From assembly GCA_022835595.1 (NCBI GenBank), contig BQUP01000006.1, positions 1,067,307 through 1,131,306 on the forward strand: DNA of 64,000 nt. Reading direction: 5' to 3'. The stretch is from Cystobasidium ongulense. Taxonomy: Eukaryota; Basidiomycota; Cystobasidiomycetes; Cystobasidiales; Cystobasidiaceae. Both the position numbers and the translations under genes were made by a program. The notes beneath the pieces are model-generated. The model did no database searches. It was not told the DNA's origin and saw nothing but the letters and a program-made list of their open reading frames with translations. The stretch's first letter is position 1, and each line of letters starts with the position of its first letter. Shown here in pieces: positions 55,063 through 64,000 of this stretch.

Positions 55063-57315
55063 TCAGGTGTGACGGCTTGCGCTTTTGCTAAGGTCTACAC
55101 TGTTGCGATTTGGGCCAGAACTACCTTTACCAGCCTTATCTTTCCTATCAGCAAGCAAGCTCTGGAAGAAGTTTGCCAGTACTTCATTCTGGGTGCCGCC
55201 ACTTGAAGGAGTGGGTGAATTGGGAAGGGGAGGCGAAGTTGACTGGCTCGGCAGCGGCGGAGAGAGTACCTTTCCATTCAAGGTTGCCGTCGTCGGACGT
55301 GCAGAATCCTGTTCGTCATAAATTTCAGTAAGCTCAAAAGGCTTACTTTCAAACGTTTTCAGCACTTACCCTACGCTCTAAGCCAGACCTTTTGGAGTTG
55401 GCGTCGACTGGCAAGTTGCCTCCTTCCCTATCTAGAGCGCGTTCTACAGTAGGCAGCGATAGACCGCTACTGGCCATAGGTCCCACTACCCCAGCCGATC
55501 CGAAGAATTTCTTGGCCATGTCCGTGATGTCGGGTGATTGCAACGCAGGGAGAGCATTTCCTGACGCTTGCGCTAGCTGTTGTTGCTGTTGTCGTACTTT
55601 GGCAGCTTCCCGAGCTAGCATATCGTGATGGGCACGCAGGAAGTCCTGCTCATTTTGCACATCCATATAGCCTTCTGCATTGGCATGGGGGTTCTGCAGT
55701 GTTTCTATATCTGCCACAATTCTTTCATATGCCGATAGTGTGGATGCGGCAGCCTCAGCTTCGTTGCCGTCCTGGTGGATAGTCGCACCCAAGTCAAATT
55801 GCCATCCTCTGGCTATAGCTGCACAGTCAAAGCCGTCCCGCAGCACACGAATCTTGCCGAATGAGTCCCACCCAGTCGGTATGCGTATCTGTTCTCGATC
55901 AACGGCATTTGCTCTATATAAGAATGGGTACCGCGATGAGCGGGCCACTATTGCTGGCGCTGTCGAAGCTGGTGCTGTATCCATATGCGCAGAAGCGTGC
56001 GAGGATTGCAGGGAAGTGGATGCATGTATGCGATGAAGAATATAAGATCGCAGGCTGGCAAAGGTCGAGGGATGATAGTGTGAGGTGAAAAACAGTGCTG
56101 CTCCGTCTATCATAGATCGCAATCAATATCGCGCAACGTCAGTTCGTGCTGATAATCTACTCACATTGTAAGCAGATGGTGCGTAATGTCTGTTGAATAT
56201 ATTCGACCGTTTCTTCATTTAGCCGAGCGTCTCTTTCGAGTGCTTGTATGCAGTCGGACTTCATCACATAATCTGACATCAGAAAGGGACAATTTCGTCT
56301 TGGGCCTTAGAAAGCGTACCTTGTTACAAACAACAACGATGTTGCATCCTAGATTGACTTGAAGAGTGCCTTCGGGCAAATCCGAAACCGCTGCCAGTGG
56401 AAACACCGTTGATGCACTCCCTGAGCTAGGATCTTGCGGTCTTGGTTCTTGGTAGCTCCGCACATATGCTTCCACTGGTTGCACCCACCTCAGTATAGGC
56501 AAGTTTTACAGGATATCGCTGCTTGAGACTTACGGAGTTCTCGACCCTCTTCTACAACATATTTGCCTTTCCGCCGACGATTATCTTGCGAGAATGCATT
56601 AGCATCATTTTCGATATCCGAGATCACTTTAATCAACGCTTGGAACCATGTTCTGAGGTCCCGCAAGAAAGTCCACGGTTTCTCCCAGTCTAGTACTATT
56701 AGCACCAGCGAGTCGACTAGTGCTTCTCGCGTCAAGGCCATTGGCATCAAGGCAGTATGCAGGGCGTTGTCCATGGGCGGCACTTGATATATTGACAGCC
56801 GCGAGGACGCATCTATATCAACGACGTGGTGTGAAATTGGAAAGTGGGCGTTATGAAAGCTCAGCATTGGGTGAATCATTGGGCACGCGCCTGGTCATGT
56901 GAAAACACACCTTCGCCGCTTTCGCCGTCATCTGCAACGTCAATATACTGGAAGTTGATTCCAAGGTCAGGCGTGTCCCTTTCCGATGTAGCAACGGCTT
57001 TGCCTTTATCCTTCCTGTTATTGTGGTTATTGCTGCTGCTGCTTGTTCTGTCGCCGCTGTCTGACCGTGCAAGTGCCCTGATCACGGTCGATTTGCCAGA
57101 GTCGTGATTGCCTGCATGCAACGAGACGGACGAGCGGTATCAGTAGCTAGTCTGTCTTGTAGTAGCCTCAACGTGGTCTCACCCAGTACCACAATGCGTC
57201 TGCTGGACCCAGCGTGGTCAGATGCACCCGACCCTCGGGCGCTGTTGCGGTCTGTCGATGCCAATATCCTTGACCAGAGCGTGCCCTCCGAGCTCTCTGC
57301 GGCATTCTGATCCAT
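55063..57315 (-). CDS. Dynein light intermediate chain
   Basis: Cargo-linking subunit of cytoplasmic dynein. Seven exons: 57315-57183, 57111-56911, 56812-56534, 56474-56320, 56258-56165, 56106-55370 and 55308-55063, giving 614 aa. The N-terminal GTPase-like domain has a P-loop GNHDSGKSTVIRAL, DWEKPWTF after LVDSLVLIVL, then NIVVVCNKSD as the NKxD-like element, and YGAALFFTSHYHPS. Later, IPTGWDSFGKIRVLRDGFD matches the D1LIC family. The C-terminal third is Gln/Ser-rich and carries a helix LANFFQSLLADRKDKA, as expected for the adaptor-binding region. Exon 5 uses an AAG acceptor and the last intron ends at GAACAG; these choices alone restore frame. The ATG at 57315 lies 180 bp from the NAA40 start, so the promoter is shared. 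Confidence 0.92.
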
Positions 57316-57495
57316 CCTCCTGCCTCCTGCACTGTCTATCGTCAAGGCTGCGCTGTCTCTTCAGTCTGCGTGTCTGGGGTGTATGTATGAGTATAAGAGA
57401 AGAGTCGAGGCAATCGGGGTGGCCATGTGTCCAGTCTGCCTCCGCTCAACGCTGTTCACGATACATGACATTGAACCATTATCAGTCCTGCTGAA

Positions 57496-58514
57496 ATGTC
57501 GACTCGGCCGTTGCTCGATGCCGCACGCAATGTGAGCGAGCAAGGCAAGCGGTGTAGCTGATTTATACGCGCTGATGTTTACGGCGCGTGATTCACGCAG
57601 GCCACCGCTGAGGAGCTTCTCCAAAAGCTGCAAAAGGAAGACTACCTCACGAAGCTTCTTCAGAACGCAGATGGGAGTCTTACTGATGGAAGTTCAAGCG
57701 TTGACATTCGACTTGCCGGCAATAGGCAGGTTCTTCACAGCTCTCGAATACTGGCAAGCTCTGACACCTCGCTGAAATACAGATCAGCTACTCTTTCGGT
57801 CCACAAGGCACCTGATCTGTCTTCCGAGACAAAGGACGCCATCTTCCAGCTATTCGAAAGCAACATGAAAGAAAAGTACTCGAGCTTCACTTAAGTGTCT
57901 GTTTTCTGACCTTTCGCCTAATAGGTTTCCATCACAGATATCTCAAATCAAAGAACGGCTATGCGCCTGAGGACAAACGCGAAGAGCTCTTTGACGAAGA
58001 GAGTAGATTTATTCTCATCCGTGAAACAAGCAGCCCGCGTATTATTGGCTTCACGTCCTTTCGGTTCGATTTAGAAGATACTGCTGACGACGACGTACAA
58101 GTCGAGGTCGTCTACTGGTAGGATAGGCCAATTAGAAGAGCCGTGATGCATGCTGATCGCGACCCTAGCTACGAAGTCCAAGTCAGCTCTGTGCTCCGCG
58201 GAGCTGGTCTAGGCCGTCTCCTCATGCGGTGTCTAGAAACCTTAGCTCGGTCTTACAGTCTTACAAAAGTAATGCTGACTGTTTTCGAGGGTGAGTCCAG
58301 ACCTTTTACTGTCCTAATGCGCTGTTCTAACCAATATACAGCCAACACTGAAGCACGAATGTTTTACAAACGAATAAATTACGAGAGCGACGAGATTTGT
58401 CCATCTAATTACGAATACAATCAAGAACAGGAGAAGCCTGACTATCGCATACTCAGCCGTAGCATAAAAGCTAGGTCTAGTCGTAACAAGAAGAAGAAGA
58501 AGCCTGCCAACTAG
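57496..58514 (+). CDS. NAA40: N-alpha-acetyltransferase 40 (NatD, histone H4/H2A)
   Basis: GNAT enzyme that acetylates the N-terminal Ser of histones H4 and H2A. Five exons: 57496-57531, 57601-57875, 57938-58117, 58169-58290 and 58342-58514, giving 261 aa. The catalytic part reads IFQLFESNMKEKYLKSKNGY, then SRFILIRE, VEVVYCYEVQVSSVLRGAGL and GRLLMRCLETLA. The acetyl-CoA loop is R-G-A-G-L-G. VMLTVFEANTEARMFYKRIN and DYRILSRS match the human NAA40 order. The donor of exon 2 is GTACTC inside a frame that otherwise reaches a stop. The C-terminus is Lys-rich and could be a nuclear signal. Introns are 51-69 nt. Confidence 0.93.
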
Positions 58515-59038
58515 TATGGCCGGATATTTGCAGCAATGTTGAGTCACCCTTATTGCAGATACGCTGCGACGAGCTCCCTTCGCAACGATATGGCATCAAA
58601 GATACAACAGCTACTTCACAACTTTCCCGGAATAGTGTGGAGGGTCGCGAAAAGCAGAAACGGTCTCTAAAACGGATCCGCGATGCCTCCTATCATGCAG
58701 GAGTTCCCAGCTAAGTCAATTCATAGGCAATAGATGGGAAACAACGCCAGACACATGCATAACGGATCCTATAGCAGCAGGCATGGCTGTCTGGCGTGAT
58801 ACGCAGTTATTCATACACAGAGATGCATGGGAGGGACGTCAAGAATGACGGATCCAGCTCCTTCCGATGTAAATTTAGCTAATGATATTTCAAGGATATT
58901 TATGCACGTGCCCGTCCAGCGGCGACTCGGAGATGGGCGGCTCTGCGGCCCCTTGCTCTCACTCTAACCGTTTCTGGCTTCTCCGTCGACCGCATGCAAT
59001 GATTGCGCTCGCCAGCCCGTCGAGTACATACTGCAATA
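58515..59038. other. Intergenic, NAA40 3' side and carrier upstream region
   Basis: A 524-bp gap containing an imperfect inverted repeat at 58744-58797 (listed separately) and the direct repeat AACGGATCC near 58672 and 58761. No gene is recognised. Confidence 0.5.
58744..58797. other. Stem-loop-forming inverted repeat, 54 nt
   Basis: ACGCCAGACA (58744-58753) and TGTCTGGCGT (58788-58797) are perfect reverse complements. Inside them CATGC (58754-58758) pairs with GCATG (58781-58785) after a 2-nt bulge, leaving a loop of 22 nt. Confidence 0.85.
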
Positions 59039-60973
59039 ATGGGCGGTGACACCGGTTCGCTGGCCCTGTTGCAGGCGCCAGCTTCAGTTGCTGTCAAATC
59101 TGGCTCGTCAAGCAATGATGTCGGCACAAGCAGCACGGCCACAACGGGGCAAGGAGCCAAGTCGGCGCTGGCAAGGTCCCTCACAGGTACTCTAGCTTTC
59201 TACTTGTAGGTCCCTCTGCCATCGCTTTGCTGTTTCGCCCAGCTGACGCTCTGTCGATCATCCAGCAAGGTGCGAAAGTGTTCAACAGATGCTTCTGCAA
59301 GAGCAAGCATGGCTGATCCATCCTGTTCAAACCTCATAGCGCCCCGTTAAGCTCTTCAGACCGACTCGTATTTCAGCATGGACAGCCTTTACCGAAATGT
59401 CAGCCGCGCAGGGACACAGCTCTGTCAATGCAGGCTTCTTGCGTACTCTCATCAGCAAGCAAGGCGTGAGTCTAGTCTGAATCTTCAAGGTGGCTCAGAA
59501 CAAGCTGATTCAATGTGCATGCAGTGGTCTTTCTTCTTTCGGGAAGCCTTTCCTCCTCTCCTCGCCAACTCCATCGTAGGATTCACGCTATTCACTACAT
59601 ACACAATAACGGAAGCTGGATTGAAATACTTTCCATCGGAACCCATCAATCCTTACTATATCCCTTTCATCTCTGGTGCTACAGCTGGAGCAGCGCAATC
59701 GTTGATCTCCTCGCCATTGGACAATGTACGAGCAGTCTTGGCCGCACGATCCGCTAATCCGAAGACGGTAGAATGGAAGGGTTGGAGACACGTTGCAGTC
59801 GAAGCTCTCTTCCCCAAGTGGCTAACGACAACCATACCCTTCAAAGAATCCCCATTGCGGTTCATACTGTACTGGTTTCGCTCGACTGGATCTCTCTTCC
59901 AATTTACTCTTCTTCGAGACTCCCTAGGATTCGCCGTATTCTTTTCCATATTTGAGCTGTCTCGGTCACTAGCCAAGCGTGCTGGTAAGGCCGTAGATCG
60001 CTTCCAAGCAAACTTCAAGAAGCGCACCCAGGATTTCGGATTCAGCATTGACATCGACGCGATGCTCGAAAATGATCTGGTACCGCGTGGCTGGACAGGG
60101 AGAGTAGTACAAGCATTCGTCATTGTTATGACCGGGATCTTTGCTGGCGTAGGGTATGGCATAGTTGGACGGCCATTCGACAAAGCAAGAACAGTGGTAT
60201 GGAATGGTTTGGAAGAATGGTCAAGACGAAGCAGGCGACATTCGGAGCAGTCGGACGAAGTGAAGCGAGAACAGGCTATAGAGAAGGATTCAGTACGCCC
60301 GGCACCCAGATCGGCATCACAAGCTTCGAAGACCGTCACACTCCTTTCGCATCGGAGCAAGCATTCGAGAATGACAACGCACGAACACCGGTTACCACTG
60401 CCTCCGCCTCGACCTACTCAGCCTCCTAAGCACCCGCTCAAGGAACCATCTATCATGTACGAAGACAGTGGATCGGGACCATCAAAGCCGCCTTCGGTGA
60501 CTGCTCTGCTTCGAGCAGCTTACAAGCGGGAAGGCGTTTTATCGATGCTCGGCTTCAGCATGTCCAGTGTCAGCAGCAAGACCCTTGAACATTCGGTTAC
60601 TTCTCGTTCACAATTCAGCAAAACAGCGAGCGAACGGAAGTCCTCCAAACCGATACCCTCCGTAACATCCACAGCAGCGTCGCTACTGGAGCACTTGGCA
60701 GAGCATCCGGCCTTAGGAGGAACAGCAGTGTTCGACAATCTACCCAAGGCACCGAAGCAAGCGGAAGGGGCACAGCCGGAAAGCAAATCGCATCGCAAAG
60801 CTAGGTTGTGGGCCAAGGCTCGAATCCGACAGCAACAGGTTCAAGACGCGACGGCTTCGCATGCTCGTAGATGGGCGAAGAGCATCACTGTCGCAAATGT
60901 ATTCAGAGTCATCCCTCCGTACTGCTTTGGCTTTCTTGTGTATTCTATAATGGCAGGTGACTTGTCTGCTTAA
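59039..60973 (+). CDS. Mitochondrial carrier-like protein (SLC25 family), with 4-nt exon
   Basis: Membrane transporter-like protein, 581 aa. Four exons: 59039-59205, 59266-59269, 59340-59465 and 59525-60973. The second exon is four bases (CAAG) and is needed to join ..TLAFYF to KRPVKLFRPTRIS in frame. Carrier features: FPPLLANSIVGFTLFTTYT as a helix, ISGATAGAAQSLISSPLDNVR (about 143-163) with the P-x-D-x-x-R signature, then FAGVGYGIVGRPFDKARTVV with a second P-x-D-x-x-R. A long Ser/Lys-rich insert of about 200 residues follows (roughly 330-545), before a final hydrophobic end IPPYCFGFLVYSIMAGDL. The third canonical repeat is therefore interrupted or lost. The cargo cannot be predicted. Confidence 0.85.
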
Positions 60974-61370
60974 GCAGTGCATATGTATTACTGTTGTAGT
61001 CTCTGACAATCATCGCAGCATCCCTGGGATCAGTAGACCAGCTCCAGCTTCAGTGCTATTGCTATTGCTATTCCTGCCTTGCTCAAGCAGTCGCAGTACA
61101 CTTGCATGGCTTGAAGAGAAGCATCACGCCACACTCCTCACCATCATCCAGATCACGCAGCTCGCGAAGACTTCGCATTCAGGACAACTCAGGAACTGCA
61201 GCAGCAAGGCACACAAGCTACAACAAGAGTTGGAGGATATATCGAGCGCTCAGACGACAGAATACTGCCCGGTTGAAGAGCTACCGCTCTAGATAGCGTG
61301 GCAGCTCTTAGGCGCGTGCGGTCTGGTCAAGCAAGCATCAGCAAGGCCCAGATAGAACAGAGTGCTGAGC
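60974..61370. other. Intergenic, ChAPs upstream region
   Basis: A 397-bp gap. A plus-strand frame at 60957-61292 has no domain and overlaps the carrier end. Nothing else is recognised. Confidence 0.5.
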
Positions 61371-64000
61371 ATGTCGTCAGACTGTCTCAAGGATGTTCCC
61401 GAGTTCTTTGAGGTGAATACTCCGTTTTCAACCAGCTTCGTGCTGTGTTTGCCTTGTTACTACGACTCAGTTCATGCTGATGCTGTCTTGGTGGCCACGC
61501 TTGCTCCAGGTTGACCTCGGCGAATCCATCCTCGCAAGGACAGAGGCTTTGAGTAGGTGCAACTGAGTCTTCCAGCTTGGCAATGACCTGTTACTTACCA
61601 AGCACCTGTGCTGCCTTGCACGACTAGCCACTTTTCGAGAACTAGGGCCTCCAGACCTCTGCCATGTAACAAAGACGACCGGACGGAATGGCAGCAAAGA
61701 CGTGAGCTTGACCGGCCCAACCATGAATGAGACTTCTCAAATAGAAATTGTGTTCTCCATCCATCCTAGATTGGCTCCTACCACTTCGTCTCAGGCATAG
61801 ATGCGAGTTCGTCTGCGTCATTGGCAGCCTACATCAACTCTCTCACCTATTCAATAGAAGAAACGCCAGGCTGGTTCGGTGGAAAGAGCAGGAGTGAATG
61901 GAAAGTCAAACATGGCGTATACTGGTATGCGCTTTGATCCTCGTCCGCCAGCCACTGTTCAAAGCTGATTAATGTCGACAGTGCCTATAATGCCTTCTCA
62001 CGAGTGGATGTACGCGTTGACGTGAAGATTCCAGGCGGTGTCGAAGCATACATTGTAGATTCAAGAGGCGAACGGCATGCACCTACACCGGCAATTTGGA
62101 CAGAGGTCTACTTGACAAGCGCTTTACGTTCGATCCTATATGCGGATGATCCAAACTACAAGATAGCCGGATACAGGAAGCTTGATCCCATCAAGACTCT
62201 GGAAGATGAAGTACGCTTTGTAGCAGCAGCGGATGCATGCTACTCGAAAGGTTCGTCTTTACCAAACTCCAAGATAGACGCCTTTGCTGATGTTATCGGC
62301 ACGCAGGATGGTCGCTCGGATCGGATCCTGAAATTCAAGTAGCTACCAACGTCTCGAACCACCTCATGTCGGGAATAATGAAGTATTTTGGCGATTCCGG
62401 GAGGTGAGTAAGCATCAGCTTGATGCTAGAAGTACTGCATTGACGCAGGCACATTTGCAGATACGGCCCCGCGGTCAATCTGTTTGAAAAGCTCGTTGTC
62501 CGTGATGGCGAGATCGCTAGCCTGTTGGCCAGTGCATATATTGGCATGGGTACGAGACGCGCTTTTTCCGCGACGGCCACAGATTAATATCTTCTCTTCT
62601 CACAGACGAGGAAGTAAAGGCAGTTCAGGTCCTTCACCGAGCGATACTGGAGCATCCGCAATCGTATCCTCTGCTCCATGTACAGGCTGATTTATTACGC
62701 AAAAAGGTAGGTTCTAAACAGAGATTGTATTTTGAGCGAATTACCGACCATTTCATTCCATATTTCCAGAACAAAGCAGATTGGGCATTCAAGCTGGCGA
62801 GACAAGCTGTCAACTGTGCACCGTCCGAATTCATTACCTGGTCAAAGTTGACTGAAGTCAATATTGAATTGAAGGACTATGATGCTGCACTGCTTGCGCT
62901 TAACTCTTGTCCCATGTTCACATACAACGAGCGGGATATGCACCGGATGCCTACCCCTCAAAGAACCCATCTACCTGTCAAGCAATTTATCACGGAATCA
63001 GGGGTGCTCCCAGCAGACTCGAGCAACGATCCAAATAGTAGCGAGCACGATCAAGCAGACATTGCTCTGCTGCGTCTGCCCGCCCCAAATCTCAAAGGAA
63101 CATGGAAGAAAGCATACGATCTGCTAACGCAGATTGTTGCGCAGGTCGGATGGGATGAGCTGCTGCGAGCGCGGTCAGAAGTATTTGTGATGGAAGAAGA
63201 GTACAGGATGCAAAAGCAGCTGCAAGACGGATCTCCAATGCCTGAAAACGCTGATACAGGCAACGACGAGCCAGATGAGAATGGAGCCGACGATAACGCT
63301 AGTACGCATGCCTTGAGATCATCCGTTACCGAATCGAACCGGCCTTCTTCGCAATCGAAACAGCGAACCCAAACAAACGGTTCTATCTCTCCTGCCGATG
63401 ACCCTCACAAACAGTTGCAGAGGTCTCCCGAACCCCCGGCTTCACCAATACCGGAAATTAGGATCTCAGAGCATAACGAAGAGGATGAATCAGCAGAAGA
63501 AATGGAAGAAGATCGATCAGAGCCAGCCAAAGAAGCAGCTCAGAGCAGTATGACCGGCCCAGCACCAGGAGTGGGAAAGCCAGCTACGACACATTTGAGC
63601 GAGGCGCACGATGCCACCGAGGACGAGATTGCCAAGGGGGCTGGCGCTTCGCAGTCAGATCTTGACGAACCTGCGAGTGCACCAGCAGCCTTGCAGGAAG
63701 CAAATAAACAAAGTTCTTCGAGCCCTTCGCTAGTAGACAAGCGACTCTGTGAGCGCTGGCTGGACAATCTGTTCATGGTCCTATATGAGGTGAGTCCTCC
63801 GCGTGTAACAATGAACCGCCGTACCTGCTGACGTGAAATGCTTGGCAGGATTTACGAGTATACACGATTTGGCGATCTGAGATTGCGCACTTCAAAGCAC
63901 AACACCTGCCATACCGCAAAACACCGACGGAATGGGAAATCCTAGGTGATCTAGCGCAGCGTCTGCATCATCGCGAAGAGGCAAAAGATGCATATCAGCG
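61371..64000 (+). CDS. ChAPs family exomer cargo adaptor (Chs5-Arf1-binding), 3' end outside
   Basis: Related to budding yeast BCH1/BUD7/CHS6, which with Chs5 form exomer and carry cargo such as chitin synthase from the trans-Golgi to the surface. Ten exons are visible: 61371-61412, 61510-61552, 61628-61701, 61770-61924, 61982-62250, 62307-62403, 62461-62549, 62606-62706, 62770-63789 and 63849 onward, about 630 codons, cut by the window end. Diagnostic parts: IGSYHFVSGIDASSSASLAA with YINSLTYSIEETPGWFGGK; then GWSLGSDPEIQVATNVSNHL and MSGIMKYFGDSGRYGPAVNL. TPR-like helices such as NKADWAFKLARQAVNCAPSE and FITWSKLTEVNIELKDYDAA follow. An acidic Ser-rich insert occupies about 63220-63750. Two introns (after GSKD and after YSKG) use donors hidden inside open frames. 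Confidence 0.92.

Noticed and set aside
55342-55369. 28-nt intron at the end of the dynein light intermediate chain gene
   Set aside because: Too short to splice. Using the GAACAG acceptor instead (intron 55309-55369) gives 61 nt and the same frame.
61750-61769. 20-nt intron in the ChAPs gene (GTGTTC to CCTAG)
   Set aside because: Impossibly short. A donor GTGAGC at 61702 gives a 68-nt phase-0 intron and a clean family match.
1-64000. Transposons, virus-like elements and CRISPR arrays
   Set aside because: No transposase, reverse transcriptase, integrase, capsid gene, long terminal repeats or regularly spaced repeats were seen. The repeated sequence in the window is explained by paralogous genes.

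Overview
The window is nuclear DNA from an intron-rich, gene-dense fungus, most likely a basidiomycete. The genes encode clear eukaryotic and fungal proteins: a Nup84/107 nucleoporin, TAP42, the complex I 75-kDa subunit, RPN2, COX13, a ubiquitin protease, UTP21, a dynein light intermediate chain, NAA40, a mitochondrial carrier and a ChAPs cargo adaptor. Introns are short (about 50-100 nt), GT-AG, often with a CTGAC/CTGAT-like branch site, and several genes carry very small exons. A Pucciniomycotina yeast or pathogen such as Mixia would fit, but this is a guess from gene style, not a proof. No transposon, virus-like element, rRNA, tRNA or CRISPR array was recognised.

Layout. 1-10.6 kb: the end of a THADA/Trm732-like gene, a NUP84 homologue, a long disordered Ser-rich protein and TAP42. 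11.3-27.0 kb: six same-strand tandem paralogues of a predicted seven-transmembrane family, the most unusual part of the window. They fall into subfamily A (2 genes, 7 exons) and subfamily B (4 genes, 9 exons). All six exon models close in frame to 481-516 aa. They have GPCR-like predicted topology and shared motifs after TM3, in the long TM5-TM6 loop and in the tail; I do not recognise the family.

27.5-39.6 kb: NDUFS1 and RPN2 transcribed divergently, an M20 amidohydrolase, a Ser-rich protein, and 1.3 kb without a convincing gene. 39.6-44.7 kb: a tandem pair of LRR-type proteins, each of whose models contains a 10-nt exon and a 3-nt exon at the same position. 44.9-50 kb: COX13 in seven exons (four of 22 nt or less, one of 5 nt) and a C19 ubiquitin protease. 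50.2-64 kb: UTP21, a two-TM mitochondrial-type protein, dynein light intermediate chain, NAA40, an SLC25-like carrier with a 4-nt exon, and a ChAPs gene that runs off the end.

Most single-copy genes are housekeeping functions with no pathway link to each other. The parts that look lineage-specific are the 7TM array, the LRR pair and the Ser-rich proteins. All exon models were built by hand from splice signals, reading frame and paralogue comparison; none has transcript support here.
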